This document shows, in pieces, positions 10,101 to 19,101 of a DNA stretch of 64,000 nucleotides. Under the pieces are notes generated by a model. That model was not told where the DNA came from. It did no database searches and was given only the letters and a program-made list of their open reading frames with translations. The stretch is from the NCBI GenBank assembly GCA_947502145.1, contig CANMYO010000001.1:1054001-1118000 (forward strand), written 5' to 3'. The stretch is from an uncultured Paracoccaceae bacterium. GTDB taxonomy: Bacteria; Pseudomonadota; Alphaproteobacteria; Rhodobacterales; Rhodobacteraceae. The translations under genes and the position numbers were made by a program. Each line of letters starts with the position of its first letter. The stretch's first letter is position 1.

Positions 10101-10525
10101 TACTTGCGAATGCACCAGATGTCTTGCCGCGGGATCTGGCCGATCAATTGGTGGCGGACGCGATGCAAATCCTGTCCAATGACGAACTTGCCCATCTCTT
10201 CGCACCCGGAACAAAGGCTGAAGTCGGGCTGACTGCACATCTGCCAGAGATCGGCGCGCGTATTCACGGCGCGATAGATCGTCTTGTGATCGCTGAGGAC
10301 TATGTCCTTGCAATTGACTATAAATCCAATCGCTTGATCCCGGATTCCGCCGAAAATGTGCCCGAAGGGTTGTTGCGGCAAATGGGGGCTTATGCCGCCG
10401 CCTTGGCGCAAATCTATCCGCGAAAACGGATCGAAACCGCAATTCTTTGGACCCGTATAGGGCAGTTGATGCCTTTGCCGACACAAATTGTTGCATCTGC
10501 TCTCACTCGCGTGACGACATCTTGA
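7151..10525 (+). CDS. addA: Double-strand break repair helicase AddA
   Basis: AddA is the UvrD-like motor and nuclease subunit of AddAB. Helicase motifs occur in order: Walker [12 protein letters not shown] near residue 23, DFDDLI, Walker [15 protein letters not shown], motif [18 protein letters not shown], motif [16 protein letters not shown] and motif [14 protein letters not shown]. The C-terminal nuclease is intact, with [10 protein letters not shown] and the QMGAYA motif. I chose GTG 7151 ([10 protein letters not shown]) because it overlaps the addB stop as GTGA; the protein is then 1124 residues, normal for AddA. A new promoter for trxA appears to lie over its stop codon. Confidence 0.94.
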   Translation: MIRDEASQRQVTAADPAASTWLSANAGSGKTRVLTDRVARLLLEDVSPQNILCLTYTKAAAAEMQNRLFKRLGSWAMLDDVNLGRALRDLGVERNLDGGFLSKARTLFASAIETPGGLKIQTIHSFCGNILRRFPLEAGVSPQFREMEDRAAVLLRAEVVDEMAMGQDRPLVENVMRHFTGAEFDKFVGEIAGERSLFAQPRSDADISKALAIENGVTRDSLLSNVFSQDAVEILRDLARILPLGSKADNTAAAKLAAVNLQSPDLHDVARLEGILLFGDSAADPYGPKIGKFPTKALAGAHPELVDALSSVMTLVADSRQTRLALQAFKKSRALHDFGHRFVAAYAARKQAMGLLDFDDLIEKARDLLTDRTVADWVLYRLDGGIDHVLVDEAQDTSPSQWAVIENLTRELTAGDGARSDTPRTIFVVGDKKQSIYSFQGADPAEFDRMREQYQTALAAPGPGLQSTEMAHSFRSSTAVLRVVDAAFADPEKRAAIGQDGFHVAFKADLPGRVDLWPVIAPNEAPEEDGKWFDPVDTVHDTHHDVQLANRIASQIKHMIANEQLPVEIDSTGTYARRPITEGDFLILVQRRGSLFSEIIRACKMAGLQVAGADRFRVGAVLAVKDIAALLNFLALPEDDLSLAAALRSPLFGWSEQDLFSLAHRRPANTYLWEALRTSDAHPKTLAILHDLRKQADFMRPFDLIARILTRHDGRRKLLARLGAEAEDGIDAMLSQALSYESMGTPSLTGFLSWMETDELEVKRQMDNQGDQIRVMSVHGSKGLEAPIVILPDAATRKKEIKKDILPAGDLALWKTSAKDEPPVIAALRSEAIDAQECERLRLLYVAMTRAKKWLIVAAAGQLADDGSSWHDIVANGMAQSGAVDVQSGPLDIKRVAHADWGAGALQTPSRVTADSVPAPTFDALPPVTKVNTRAPSDLGGAKALLGETTPQDETLALAQGRVLHLLLEHLPHAPDRPLAAQRILANAPDVLPRDLADQLVADAMQILSNDELAHLFAPGTKAEVGLTAHLPEIGARIHGAIDRLVIAEDYVLAIDYKSNRLIPDSAENVPEGLLRQMGAYAAALAQIYPRKRIETAILWTRIGQLMPLPTQIVASALTRVTTS

Positions 10526-10550
10526 CCCCTGCAACAAGGCTCCTTACGTT
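10522..10550 (+). promoter_or_regulatory. Candidate sigma-70-type promoter for trxA
   Basis: TTGACC (10522-10527) and TACGTT (10545-10550) are separated by 17 bases, the optimal spacing for a housekeeping promoter. The start point would be near 10557, about 27 bases before the trxA ATG. The -35 box overlaps the addA stop codon. This is a by-eye match and no transcript evidence is available. Confidence 0.4.
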
Positions 10551-10583
10551 CCCAACCTGACCCTGACCCATTGGAGAATTTTC

Positions 10584-10904
10584 ATGGCCACCGTAGCTGC
10601 CACCGACGCCACCTTTGACGCAGAAGTGCGCCAGTCCGATATCCCAGTAGTCGTGGATTTCTGGGCCGAATGGTGCGGCCCCTGCAAACAGATCGGCCCC
10701 GCTCTGGAAGAACTGTCGACCGAAATGGAAGGCAAGATCAAGATCGTCAAAGTGAATGTTGACGAAAACCCCAATTCCCCGGCCCAGATGGGTGTGCGCG
10801 GCATTCCCGCTCTGTTCGTTTTCAAAAACGGCGAAGTCGTTTCAAACAAGGCTGGCGCCGCACCAAAGGCCGCCATCCAGGGCTGGATCGAAGAGTCCAT
10901 CTAA
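10584..10904 (+). CDS. trxA: Thioredoxin
   Basis: A 106-residue single-domain thioredoxin that reduces cytoplasmic disulfides using electrons from thioredoxin reductase. The active site [13 protein letters not shown] (WCGPC, near residues 31-35) and the cis-proline segment [12 protein letters not shown] are both present; there is no signal peptide. A ribosome site GGAGA lies upstream of the ATG. It follows addA by 58 bases, with a plausible promoter of its own and a strong terminator behind it, so it may be transcribed both alone and by read-through from the addAB operon. Confidence 0.97.
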   Translation: MATVAATDATFDAEVRQSDIPVVVDFWAEWCGPCKQIGPALEELSTEMEGKIKIVKVNVDENPNSPAQMGVRGIPALFVFKNGEVVSNKAGAAPKAAIQGWIEESI

Positions 10905-10922
10905 GCTGCCTAAATCATCAGC

Positions 10923-10949
10923 AAAAGGCGCCTCTCGGGGCGCCTTTTT
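10923..10949. terminator. Intrinsic (bidirectional) terminator after trxA
   Basis: AAAAGGCGCC and GGCGCCTTTTT form a perfect ten-pair stem around a six-base loop (TCTCGG). It has a U-run on the + strand and A/U-rich flanks on the other, so it can stop both trxA and the convergent gene that ends at 10954. Confidence 0.88.
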
Positions 10950-10953
10950 CGGT

Positions 10954-11877
10954 TCAGACGGGCCAGTCGTGCCGGCGCAGGGCCTGGGTGATCTGCTCTC
11001 TTGAATCCGGTCGCCCGGCGTTGATCGACATCACTTGCAGGAACCACCACATGTAACCGGCATAGTCCGGTTTGGTCGCCACAGCCTCAAACGCCTTGTC
11101 GATTCCGTCACGCATGACCGATCCCGCGATGTGGTGAAAGTCGATCTGCCCAAACAGAACCGCCGGTTTGCAAAAGAACAACCCGGCCAGCGCCACGCTT
11201 GAATTCTGCGTCACGACGAAATCGCAGCCGATCAGACATTTTTCCATCGGTTTTGAGACGATCTCGACCCGTGGAAATTTGCCTATGACATGGGCCAGCG
11301 CCATCCGGTCAGCCGATGTATAGGTTTCATTTGGGTGCAGCGTCACCAGAATGCGATGATCTGGAAACCGCTCTGCCGTCCGCATCAGCATTTCGATCGG
11401 GCTGCAGGACTGAAACGAGCGGTGCTCGCGGATCAATCCTTGCAGCGGCACAAAGATATATTTGTCCCGCCATGCCCGGGCCGGCATCCCCTTGAACAAT
11501 CGCCGCTGCCAAAAGGCGAAGAATTTGTCGGCTGCTTCGCGGTCGACCTTGTCAGGATCAAACGTCTGGGTCGCGACATCCCATTCCCACCGCCGTGCGG
11601 AGGCTTCGATCTGCCAGAACGGATAGTAATACGATCGGCGCATCGTCAGTGCCCGCGCGTGCAGCGGGTCATTCATATGAAATATCGCATACCCGGGAAG
11701 GGCACGGGAATTATTGCGCGCCGCATCGGTGTTCTTTTCGTAGTGTGGTTCAAGCCCCGCGGTGCGCAAAACGTCCGAAACGAGATTGATAAAGTTGTGG
11801 TTGCCCGCGCGCGCAGCCCGCAGCAACTTTGGTTCAAGATAAAACGTCACATCGTTGGGTCGATCCATGATCGCCAC
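10954..11877 (-). CDS. Capsule/Kdo-transferase-like protein of unknown substrate
   Basis: I do not recognise this 307-residue gene at the level of a named protein. The C-terminal half reads like the nucleotide-sugar domain of capsule synthesis proteins (KpsS/KpsC-like): VTLHPNETY, then CDFVVTQNSSVALAGLFFCKPAVLFGQIDFHH, which resembles the loop in which an asparagine-serine pair and a glycine-proline segment close the sugar site. No signal peptide or transmembrane helix is evident. It stands alone, convergent with trxA and divergent from hslV, with no other envelope-polysaccharide gene beside it. A GT-B-fold glycosyltransferase is my best guess; substrate and role are unknown. Confidence 0.5.
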   Translation of the reverse strand: MAIMDRPNDVTFYLEPKLLRAARAGNHNFINLVSDVLRTAGLEPHYEKNTDAARNNSRALPGYAIFHMNDPLHARALTMRRSYYYPFWQIEASARRWEWDVATQTFDPDKVDREAADKFFAFWQRRLFKGMPARAWRDKYIFVPLQGLIREHRSFQSCSPIEMLMRTAERFPDHRILVTLHPNETYTSADRMALAHVIGKFPRVEIVSKPMEKCLIGCDFVVTQNSSVALAGLFFCKPAVLFGQIDFHHIAGSVMRDGIDKAFEAVATKPDYAGYMWWFLQVMSINAGRPDSREQITQALRRHDWPV

Positions 11878-11912
11878 GCTAGGCGGCGGTCAGGCCACGT
11901 TCAAGACCTGCC

Positions 11913-11943
11913 CTTGTTTGCCGCAAATCTTGCGTCCATATAA
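11913..11943 (+). promoter_or_regulatory. Candidate heat-shock (RpoH) promoter for hslV
   Basis: CTTGTTT (11913-11919), then 16 bases, then CCATATAA (11936-11943) resembles the sigma-32 pattern CTTGAAA-N11-16-CCCATNT. The predicted start is about 20 bases before the hslV ATG. HslV is a classical heat-shock gene, which makes the match plausible; it remains a by-eye call. Confidence 0.4.
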
Positions 11944-11970
11944 CGCGCAGCACGATATGAAAGGCAGATC

Positions 11971-12525
11971 ATGGCTGAAGAGCAGTTTCCCGGGTGGCAT
12001 GGCACCACAATTATCGGTGTCCGCAAGGGCGGTGAGGTGGTGATCGCGGGTGATGGGCAGGTCAGCCTTGGCCAGACGGTCATCAAGGGTACGGCGCGAA
12101 AGGTGCGGCGCCTGTCGCCGGGTGGGAATGACGTGATTGCCGGTTTTGCCGGCTCCACTGCTGATGCCTTCACTCTGCTTGAGCGGCTCGAAAAGAAACT
12201 CGAAGCAACACCCGGTCAGCTCGCGCGTGCATCAGTCGATTTGGCGAAGGACTGGCGCACCGACAAATACCTGCAAAAACTCGAAGCGATGCTGATCGTG
12301 TCTGATGGCAAGGACCTGTTTGTGATCACCGGCGCCGGGGATGTGTTGGAGCCCGAACATGACGTTACCGCAATCGGATCAGGTGGTAACTACGCGCTGG
12401 CCGCGGGTCGCGCCCTGATGGACAGCGATGCCAACGCCGAGACCATTGCCCGCAAGGCGATGGCGATTGCCTCGGAGATTTGTGTTTACACCAACGGAAA
12501 CCTGACCGTTGAAAAAATCAGTTAA
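11971..12525 (+). CDS. hslV: ATP-dependent protease subunit HslV
   Basis: HslV is the proteolytic core (two stacked hexamers) of the HslUV heat-shock protease. The mature catalytic threonine should be the first T of [10 protein letters not shown], which follows a short propeptide [11 protein letters not shown]; the family block [26 protein letters not shown] is present (split here for length: [10 protein letters not shown] then TARKVRR). The 184-residue length is normal for alphaproteobacteria, where this N-terminal extension is common. Unusually for many bacteria, hslU does not follow directly: two other genes intervene. Its last 8 bases overlap the end of the convergent DM13 gene. Confidence 0.95.
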   Translation: MAEEQFPGWHGTTIIGVRKGGEVVIAGDGQVSLGQTVIKGTARKVRRLSPGGNDVIAGFAGSTADAFTLLERLEKKLEATPGQLARASVDLAKDWRTDKYLQKLEAMLIVSDGKDLFVITGAGDVLEPEHDVTAIGSGGNYALAAGRALMDSDANAETIARKAMAIASEICVYTNGNLTVEKIS

Positions 12526-12883
12526 CCCGCGCCACCGACAGCGGAACATTCGCCGCGCGGCACCAGACGTAGACCTCATTGTAGTCCGCACTGTCGATTC
12601 CTGCGGGCACCTGATAAGTCGATGCGCCCCGCATGTTGGTCAATTCGCCCATAAAGGTGTTGGGATCATAGACGCCGTCCTTACCCAGTCCGACAACCGG
12701 GTCGGGCGCATTATCGAGGTAGAAATCATCAAGCAGACTCACTTTGTCACCCGCAATTTCCGCTGTACCCGAAGAGGTATGCGTCGACCGGCCCTCCAGT
12801 TGACCCAGCCGCCCGTGACCCCCGGCAAAGGACTGGCCGGCAATAAGTGCAAGACCGGTTGCGATGAACGCACGTCGCTTCAT
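12518..12883 (-). CDS. Exported DM13-domain protein
   Basis: A 121-residue protein with an N-terminal export signal ([22 protein letters not shown]; basic start, hydrophobic core, A-x-A-like end). The mature part is a DM13 domain: [29 protein letters not shown] and the closing [19 protein letters not shown], with the single cysteine typical of the domain. DM13 domains are proposed to have a redox or electron-transfer role; no enzyme reaction is established. It is transcribed against hslV and sits inside the hslV-hslU interval. The ribosome site on its strand is AAGGAGAG, just before the ATG at 12883. Confidence 0.72.
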   Translation of the reverse strand: MKRRAFIATGLALIAGQSFAGGHGRLGQLEGRSTHTSSGTAEIAGDKVSLLDDFYLDNAPDPVVGLGKDGVYDPNTFMGELTNMRGASTYQVPAGIDSADYNEVYVWCRAANVPLSVARVN

Positions 12884-12965
12884 GAAAACTCTCCTTATGG
12901 TTTGTTCGGGACCAGCCTAGCGGCACGATCTGCCCAGACCCATGACCCCCACGGATTTGTGATCC

Positions 12966-14042
12966 ATGCTTGACTTAGCAGACATAAAGGCCGCAGTCAG
13001 CGCGGGCCTCATCACCGAAGCGCAGGCGGCCAGTCTGACATCCCTTGCGCACAGCCGCCGCGGCGCGCGTGAAAACCTTGCCGTGGGTGATGAACCGTTT
13101 GAACTGTTCAAGGGTTTCAATGAGATTTTCATCGTCGTTGGCCTTGGTATTCTGTCGCTGGGATGGGCGGGCATCGTAGGTGTTGCCGCGTCAAGCGAGA
13201 TTACAAATCCGCAGCAGGCGTCGGTGTTGTACGGATCAATCGGCGCGGTCGCGCTTTGGGCGCTGTCAGAATATTTTGTGCGTCGACGTCGCATGGTTGC
13301 ACCCGCCATCGCATTGTCCGTCTTGTTTGCCATGAATGCGGGGCTGGCGCTGACCGCCTATTTTGCACAGCCCTTCATGGTCGCGCAGGAAGATTTCGCC
13401 AGCTTGCCGCTGCCCTTTGCCATCGGAACATTTGGGTTATTTGTCTATTGGTTCCGCTTCCGGGTGCCCTTTGCAATGGCAATGATTGCCGTGGGGCTGT
13501 TCATCGTCGCGATGCTGATGGCGGCCACATCAAGCGGAACCCCGGAAAGCCCGTCAGACCTATTCCTGCTGTCGGCAGGTGGACCCTTCGCCTGGATCAC
13601 ACTGGCGCTGGGCATCGCTGTGTTTCTCGTAGCGATGATGTTTGACATGTCCGACCCGCACCGCGTCACACGACGCAGCGCAAATGGTTTCTGGCTGCAT
13701 GTTGTCGCCGCGCCTGCGCTGGTCAATACCGTCGCCCTAACCTTGCTGGCGCGGGATAGCCAGGGCGCGAACCTCGCGCTTCTTGCGATCCTCGCGGGCT
13801 TTGCATTTGTCGCGATCATCATCGACCGGCGGTCGTTCCTGATTGCCGCGATTGGCTATATCGTCACACTTGCCGCCACGGTGATGGGCGGTGATGGCGC
13901 TGCGATGACGGTATTTGTACTGGGCCTGGTGCTTCTCTTGCTTGGTGCGTTCTGGGAACGTATCCGGGCTGTCCTCCTGCGGCTCTTGCCGGGATTCATT
14001 CCACTGCATCGCCTGCCACCCTCTACTTTCTCAAGGGAATAA
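12966..14042 (+). CDS. Polytopic membrane protein, DUF2157-like
   Basis: A 358-residue protein whose first 35 residues form a short soluble helix pair ([18 protein letters not shown]), reminiscent of the N-terminus of DUF2157 proteins, followed after about residue 45 by roughly nine or ten hydrophobic helices. No catalytic motif is recognisable. It ends one base before the hslU start codon, so it is almost certainly cotranscribed and perhaps translationally coupled with hslU. Its role is unknown; a membrane-stress link is only suggested by its neighbours. Confidence 0.6.
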   Translation: MLDLADIKAAVSAGLITEAQAASLTSLAHSRRGARENLAVGDEPFELFKGFNEIFIVVGLGILSLGWAGIVGVAASSEITNPQQASVLYGSIGAVALWALSEYFVRRRRMVAPAIALSVLFAMNAGLALTAYFAQPFMVAQEDFASLPLPFAIGTFGLFVYWFRFRVPFAMAMIAVGLFIVAMLMAATSSGTPESPSDLFLLSAGGPFAWITLALGIAVFLVAMMFDMSDPHRVTRRSANGFWLHVVAAPALVNTVALTLLARDSQGANLALLAILAGFAFVAIIIDRRSFLIAAIGYIVTLAATVMGGDGAAMTVFVLGLVLLLLGAFWERIRAVLLRLLPGFIPLHRLPPSTFSRE

Positions 14043-14043
14043 C

Positions 14044-15351
14044 ATGACCGACCTTACCCCCCGCGAAATCGTGAGCGAGCTTGACCGGTTCATCATTGGC
14101 CAAAAGGACGCCAAGCGCGCCGTTGCCGTGGCCCTGCGGAACCGTTGGCGGCGCAAGCAACTGGGCGATGACCTGCGCGACGAAGTTTACCCAAAGAACA
14201 TCCTGATGATCGGGCCCACCGGCGTGGGCAAGACCGAAATTTCGCGACGGCTGGCAAAACTTGCCCGCGCGCCATTCATCAAGATCGAAGCGACCAAGTT
14301 CACCGAGGTTGGCTATGTCGGGCGTGATGTGGAACAGATCATTCGTGACCTGATTGAATCCGCTATCGTCGACACCCGCGAACACATGCGTGAAGACGTG
14401 AAAGCCAACGCGCGCGAAGCCGCAGAAGAGCGTGTTATCTCAGCCGTAGCCGGGACCGATGCCCGCGACAACACCCGCGACATGTTCCGCCGCAAGCTCA
14501 AGGCCGGCGAGCTTGACGATACGATGATTGAACTTGAGCTGGCCGATACTTCAAACCCGCTCGGCGGGTTCGAGATCCCTGGCCAACCCGGTGGCGGTAT
14601 GGGCGGAATGATGAATATTGGCGAGCTTTTTGGAAAAATGGGGGGGCGTACCGTCAAAAAGCGGATGACCGTGGCGCAAAGCTATGACGCCTTGATCGCG
14701 GACGAGGCCGACAAGCTGCTGGATGATGAAACCGTCACCAAGGCCGCGCTTGAAGCGGTTGAGCAGAACGGCATCGTGTTCCTGGATGAGATCGACAAGG
14801 TCTGCGCCCGCGCCGATGCGCGGGGTGCGGATGTTTCGCGCGAGGGTGTGCAGCGCGATTTGCTGCCGTTGATCGAAGGGACAACCGTCAGCACCAAACA
14901 CGGCCCGATCAAGACAGACCATATCCTGTTTATTGCCTCAGGCGCGTTTCACGTCGCCAAACCATCCGACTTGTTACCGGAACTGCAGGGCCGTCTGCCA
15001 ATCCGGGTTGAGCTGCGCGCGCTGACAGAAGACGACTTTGTGCGCATTCTGACCGAAACGGATAACGCGCTGACCCTGCAGTATTCTGCCCTCATGGCCA
15101 CGGAAGAGGTCACCGTGACTTTTGCCAAAGACGGGATCGCAGCACTTGCCAAGATCGCGGCAGAGGTCAACGAAAGCGTTGAAAACATTGGTGCACGGCG
15201 TCTTTACACAGTGATTGAACGGGTCTTCGAAGACCTGTCATTCAACGCCCCGGATAAGGCGGGCGAAAACATCACAATTGACGCCGGCTTTGTCGAGGAG
15301 CACTTGGGCGAGCTCGCCCGCAGCACGGATGTCAGCCGCTACGTGCTTTGA
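14044..15351 (+). CDS. hslU: HslUV protease ATPase subunit HslU
   Basis: HslU is the AAA+ unfoldase ring that feeds proteins to HslV. The protein is 435 residues from ATG 14044 ([10 protein letters not shown]), preceded by the ribosome site AAGGGA. Walker A GPTGVGKT is at residues 57-64 and Walker B FLDEIDKV near residue 245; the I-domain insertion lies between them. The C-terminus RYVL matches the tail that docks into HslV. Sequence further upstream in this frame belongs to the preceding membrane-protein gene. It probably shares a transcript with that gene. Confidence 0.95.
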   Translation: MTDLTPREIVSELDRFIIGQKDAKRAVAVALRNRWRRKQLGDDLRDEVYPKNILMIGPTGVGKTEISRRLAKLARAPFIKIEATKFTEVGYVGRDVEQIIRDLIESAIVDTREHMREDVKANAREAAEERVISAVAGTDARDNTRDMFRRKLKAGELDDTMIELELADTSNPLGGFEIPGQPGGGMGGMMNIGELFGKMGGRTVKKRMTVAQSYDALIADEADKLLDDETVTKAALEAVEQNGIVFLDEIDKVCARADARGADVSREGVQRDLLPLIEGTTVSTKHGPIKTDHILFIASGAFHVAKPSDLLPELQGRLPIRVELRALTEDDFVRILTETDNALTLQYSALMATEEVTVTFAKDGIAALAKIAAEVNESVENIGARRLYTVIERVFEDLSFNAPDKAGENITIDAGFVEEHLGELARSTDVSRYVL

Positions 15352-15481
15352 CGTTCGTTGCTCGCCGTACAGGTGGCCAAATGCGGTAGGGATTGCGTTG
15401 CGACGTGCACTCTAACGGGTTTCGCCGGTGTTCGCACCGCACCTCGGTCATAAAAGTCACACCAAAACACCCGTACCAGAT

Positions 15482-15516
15482 TGCGCTGGCGCGGCAGGCG
15501 TGATCTGCCTTGCGCA
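15482..15516 (+). repeat. Two-part inverted repeat upstream of an MFS gene
   Basis: TGCGC (15482-15486) pairs with GCGCA (15512-15516), and inside it GGCAG (15493-15497) pairs with CTGCC (15505-15509). It lies in the 213-base gap between hslU and the MFS transporter, in which I see no gene. It might serve as a terminator for hslU (there is no U-run) or as a leader structure. Confidence 0.3.
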
Positions 15517-15564
15517 GCGCAGGTGCGGCCGATCGGTGGTGCCTGCCCCATATTGGGCTTCATC

Positions 15565-16791
15565 ATGCAGAGTTACCTGCGGTTTCTCGTTCACAACTGG
15601 TCATTCCTCGCCGCGGGCATCCTGCTCAGCCTGTCGTCCTCTTATGGGCAGACTTTTTTTATCTCGATCTTTGCGTCACAGATCATGGACGGATTTGCCC
15701 TGACCGACGGCGGCTGGGGAACCGCCTATACCATCGCAACAACCGCATCCGCAGTTGTGATGATCTGGGCAGGGGGACTAACGGATGCGTTTCGTGTGCG
15801 GGCATTGGCCGTCTGGGTCATGCTCGCGCTCGCACTTGCCTGCCTGATGATGACGCAGGCGCCGGGCCTGTGGTGGTTGATCCTGACCGTATTCCTTTTG
15901 CGGCTGACCGGTCAGGGCATGATGAGCCACCTCGCAGTTGTTTCAATGGCGCGTTGGTTTGTGGCCAACCGGGGCAAGGCCCTATCAGTCGCCTCTATTG
16001 GATTTTCCATCGGCACGGCCTTTCTGCCGATCATTTTTGCGTCGCTCCTCGTTTATTACGATTGGCGCTGGTTATGGGTCGCGTCGGCGGTGATCATCCT
16101 GCTGACGATCCCGCTGATCTCGACCCTGCTGCGACAGGAACGCACGCCACAGGCCATAGCGAAAGAAGCGCAGGCCACTGGCATGGACGATCGCCACTGG
16201 ACCCGCGCCGAAGTCCTGCGACATCCGGTGTTCTGGCTGATGGTTCCGGCCCTGCTTGGTCCACCGGCCTGGGGAACGGCACTTTGGTTTCAGCAGGTGC
16301 ATCTGGCCGAGGTCAAAGACTGGAGCCACGTTGCCTTTGTCGCGCTGTTTCCACTGTCGACTGCGGTCACGGTGGTTACAACCTTTGCCTGTGGCTGGGC
16401 AATTGACCGGTTTGGGTCAGCCCGCATACTACCCTTTTACATGCTGCCGTTTGCCGTCACATTTGTCCTGCTTTTTCAGGCCGGCACCATTGGCGCGGCG
16501 GCCTTTGCGTTGGCGATCTTTGGCATTGGGCAGGGATTGCAATCAACTTTGGCCAGCGCGTTCTGGGCCGAGTTCTTTGGCACGCGTAATCTCGGTGCCA
16601 TCAAGGCTGCGGCGGGGGCGATCATGGTCTTTGGCTCAGCGATCGGGCCCGGGATCAGCGGCTGGCTGATCGACGCCGGGTTGACGTTTCCTGATCAGAT
16701 GCCCGGGATCACTCTGTATTTCCTGTTTGCCGCCGTGTGTTGCACAATTTGCGCTGGCGTTGTCAGGCGCAAGTTAGCGGGTGCGTCTTAG
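15565..16791 (+). CDS. Major facilitator superfamily transporter
   Basis: About 408 residues with twelve likely membrane helices and a central cytoplasmic loop (near residues 190-215, RQERTPQAIAKEAQA). The helix 2-3 loop GGLTDAFRVR and the later GWAIDRFGSARI are MFS loop motifs. I chose the ATG at 15565 (MQSYLRFLVHN) because the first helix starts straight after it; an upstream TTG at 15481 would add an unlikely basic extension. Substrate cannot be told from sequence; it resembles the MFS group often annotated as monocarboxylate or oxalate/formate carriers. Its 3' end overlaps the smr gene by 18 bases. Confidence 0.75.
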   Translation: MQSYLRFLVHNWSFLAAGILLSLSSSYGQTFFISIFASQIMDGFALTDGGWGTAYTIATTASAVVMIWAGGLTDAFRVRALAVWVMLALALACLMMTQAPGLWWLILTVFLLRLTGQGMMSHLAVVSMARWFVANRGKALSVASIGFSIGTAFLPIIFASLLVYYDWRWLWVASAVIILLTIPLISTLLRQERTPQAIAKEAQATGMDDRHWTRAEVLRHPVFWLMVPALLGPPAWGTALWFQQVHLAEVKDWSHVAFVALFPLSTAVTVVTTFACGWAIDRFGSARILPFYMLPFAVTFVLLFQAGTIGAAAFALAIFGIGQGLQSTLASAFWAEFFGTRNLGAIKAAAGAIMVFGSAIGPGISGWLIDAGLTFPDQMPGITLYFLFAAVCCTICAGVVRRKLAGAS

Positions 16792-17316
16792 ATAGACGTA
16801 GAATGCCCCGTCGCCACCGTGTCGCAGATGCGCGGGTCGGACCTCCATCACCGCTTGCTTGAGCGGTGACAGGCGCAGCCATTGCGGCACATAGTGGCGC
16901 AAGACACCCTTAGGTCCATGTGGGTCCTTTTGCTTGCCCTTTCCGGTGATGACCAGAACCAGCCGTTTCCCAACCGCCTGTGAGCCCAGGACAAAGGCCA
17001 GCAATTCCGGGTGCGCCTCGTCCAGTGTCATACCGTGCAGGTCGATACGCGCCTCGGGTTTCAGCTTGCCCTTGGTCATCTTGCCAAACGCCTTGGCATC
17101 CATCTGTGGCGGCGCCTTGTTCAGCATCGGGCCAGCAGGCAGGGCCTGTGCCTTTTCACCAACCTTGAACAAAGGCGGCTTTTTTGCAGGCTTCACCGGG
17201 GTCGGATCTGGCAGCGCCTCGGGAAGGGGCTGCGTCGGGTGCATGGGTTCTATCCGCTTGGCGACCTGATCCCAAACCGCACGATCCTCGGGTGACAGAT
17301 GCCGGGGTCGCCTCAT
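16774..17316 (-). CDS. Smr/MutS2-type domain protein
   Basis: A 180-residue protein with a C-terminal Smr domain, seen as RIDLHGMTLDEAH (the LDLHG motif) and VITGKGKQ (the GKG motif). Stand-alone Smr proteins are nucleic-acid nicking endonucleases; some act in ribosome rescue by cleaving mRNA at collisions. The N-terminal half is rich in proline and charged residues and looks disordered. The start overlaps the stop of mltA by 4 bases, so it follows mltA in a leftward operon. Molecular role in this organism is not known. Confidence 0.85.
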   Translation of the reverse strand: MRRPRHLSPEDRAVWDQVAKRIEPMHPTQPLPEALPDPTPVKPAKKPPLFKVGEKAQALPAGPMLNKAPPQMDAKAFGKMTKGKLKPEARIDLHGMTLDEAHPELLAFVLGSQAVGKRLVLVITGKGKQKDPHGPKGVLRHYVPQWLRLSPLKQAVMEVRPAHLRHGGDGAFYVYLRRTR

Positions 17317-18335
17317 CCCTGGGACTCTGCCACCTTGGCCAATGCATATTCCACGGGCATCAGAACAACCATGCGGCCACCGTCCTTGATATTCCCCGCT
17401 TGCCGTCCCGCCTCTGCGCCGGTACCAAAAAAGATGTCCGCCCGCTGTGCCCCCTTGATCGCTGACCCTGTGTCCTGTGCCACCATCAGGCGGTTCATCG
17501 GCACATCCCCATCCTTTTCGATCCAGACAGGTGCGCCAAGCAGGGTCACGCTGGGATCAACCGCAATGGATCGCAGGTCCGTGATCGATCGGTTCATCGC
17601 GCCCAGGGGGCCGCGCTCTGCCGGGACCTCGTTGACCTCGCGGAAAAACACGTAGGAATCGTTCTGCCACAGCAGCGATTGTCCGTCTTCGGGGTTATTC
17701 CTGACCCAGTCGCGGATCGCATCCGCCGAAACCTCATGAGCCTCAAAATGCCCCTGCGACACCAGCATCGCCCCGACCGAGGTATAATCCCGCCCGTTCT
17801 TTCCGGCATAACCAACGCGGATCACACGCCCGTTGGGCAGGCGAATGCGCCCGGACCCCTGCACCTGCAGGAAAAACAGATCCACGGGGTCTTCCAACCA
17901 GGCGATTTCAAGCCCCTGCCCCGCAAGCGGTTCATCTTCTTGGATCTCGCGCCGCGTCAGATATGGCTGGCCTTCAACGTGGTCGGTTGGCAAGCGATAG
18001 ATCGGATGGGAAAAACGGTCAGACCGGCCAATGTCGCCCGCAATCTCGGGCTCGTAATACCCGGTGAACAACATTGGTTCGCCATCTTCGATCAGAACCG
18101 GCTGAAAGAAGGTTTCAAAGAAATCGCGCGCCGCAGGGCGATCCTTCGCAAAGGCGCATAACGACCGCCATTCCGACCGCATGATGTCGCCGCAGGTTTC
18201 GGCGAAAACCGCAAGCGCCGCGTCATGATCATCCGCGGCCCATCCCTCCAGGTCGTCAAAACTCAGGATCGTATAGGTTGGATCAGCCACTGCAGTCCCC
18301 GCAAACGCGCACCAAAGGGCGGCGGCCCGGATCAT
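17313..18335 (-). CDS. mltA: Membrane-bound lytic murein transglycosylase A
   Basis: MltA cleaves peptidoglycan glycan strands to 1,6-anhydro-muropeptides. The 340-residue protein has a short N-terminal signal (MIRAAALWCAFAGTAVAD); no lipobox cysteine follows, so it may be soluble in the periplasm rather than lipid-anchored. The MltA domain is marked by FFLQVQGSGRIRLPNG and VGYAGKNGRDYTSVG, and the 3D domain with the catalytic aspartate by LMVAQDTGSAIKG and RADIFFG. It is between smr (downstream, 4-base overlap) and the Tim44-domain gene (upstream, 4-base overlap). Its products could feed the AmgK-MurU recycling route found elsewhere in this window. Confidence 0.92.
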   Translation of the reverse strand: MIRAAALWCAFAGTAVADPTYTILSFDDLEGWAADDHDAALAVFAETCGDIMRSEWRSLCAFAKDRPAARDFFETFFQPVLIEDGEPMLFTGYYEPEIAGDIGRSDRFSHPIYRLPTDHVEGQPYLTRREIQEDEPLAGQGLEIAWLEDPVDLFFLQVQGSGRIRLPNGRVIRVGYAGKNGRDYTSVGAMLVSQGHFEAHEVSADAIRDWVRNNPEDGQSLLWQNDSYVFFREVNEVPAERGPLGAMNRSITDLRSIAVDPSVTLLGAPVWIEKDGDVPMNRLMVAQDTGSAIKGAQRADIFFGTGAEAGRQAGNIKDGGRMVVLMPVEYALAKVAESQG

Positions 18336-18991
18336 GCGTCGGTGGCAACAAGCCGCCAGTTCGGATCATCCGTGCCCATGACGCGGGCAAAGGTCCAGAC
18401 GTCTTTCTGGCGCTTGATTTCGGTGTCATTGCCTTCAATCACATCGCCGCCCTTGTCGCGCACCTGATAGGTCATCTCACCGGTGAACCGCACCGTCAGC
18501 TCCGCTTCGTTGGTACGCTTGTCAAATGTCGCATCATTCAGGCCAAGATCAGAGATCCCGACAAACTGCGCCTCAACGGTCAATCCTGCGGATTCGCGCT
18601 GGTCAACAACCTCGCTGAACGCTTCAAAGACGTCTTCTGAAATAAACGGCGTCACGCTGGCCAGATCGCCGCGTTCAAATGCCATCAGGATCAATTCATA
18701 AGCACCGCGCGCGCCGCCAAGAAACTCCGTGACGCTGAAACCGGGGTCAACGCGCTTCATCTCGGCCAGTGCCTTCGCGGTGTCGGATCCTTCTGCCGCG
18801 TGATCCGTTATATCGTGATCAACGCCACCTTCGATCACCTCGAAACCCCGCCGATCAACGGCACGGCTGGATTCTTTCGGCACGGGCGGCTTTTCAAATC
18901 CTTCCCGCGTACCAAGGACAGAGCGCAGCTTGACGATCAGAAAAATCGCGATCCCGGCAAGTGCCAAAAGCTCTAATAATGGTGCGTTCAT
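18332..18991 (-). CDS. Tim44-domain protein (TimA-like)
   Basis: The 219-residue protein has a single N-terminal membrane helix (LLELLALAGIAIFLIVKL) and a C-terminal Tim44/NTF2-like domain (EFLGGARGAYELILMAFERGD, then DVFEAFSEVVDQRESAGLTVE). Bacterial Tim44-domain proteins (TimA) are inner-membrane proteins distantly related to the mitochondrial import subunit; their role is not settled. I chose the ATG at 18991 (MNAPLLELL) because the helix begins straight after it. It is the first gene of the leftward timA-mltA-smr operon and is divergent from fxsA-secB. Confidence 0.82.
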   Translation of the reverse strand: MNAPLLELLALAGIAIFLIVKLRSVLGTREGFEKPPVPKESSRAVDRRGFEVIEGGVDHDITDHAAEGSDTAKALAEMKRVDPGFSVTEFLGGARGAYELILMAFERGDLASVTPFISEDVFEAFSEVVDQRESAGLTVEAQFVGISDLGLNDATFDKRTNEAELTVRFTGEMTYQVRDKGGDVIEGNDTEIKRQKDVWTFARVMGTDDPNWRLVATDA

Positions 18992-19101
18992 CGTGTCCTC
19001 TTTCTTCTGCGGCATGGAATCCCGCATGGTCCATCCTTATGTAGGGTGGCGAAGGGGCCAAGTCCACTGTCCTGGCCCAGTTGAAACCCGAAGGATATCC
19101 C

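Noticed and set aside
15481-15564. TTG start extending the MFS protein by 28 residues
   Set aside because: The added residues are basic and cysteine-containing and precede the first helix, and the region holds a hairpin; ATG 15565 is a better start.
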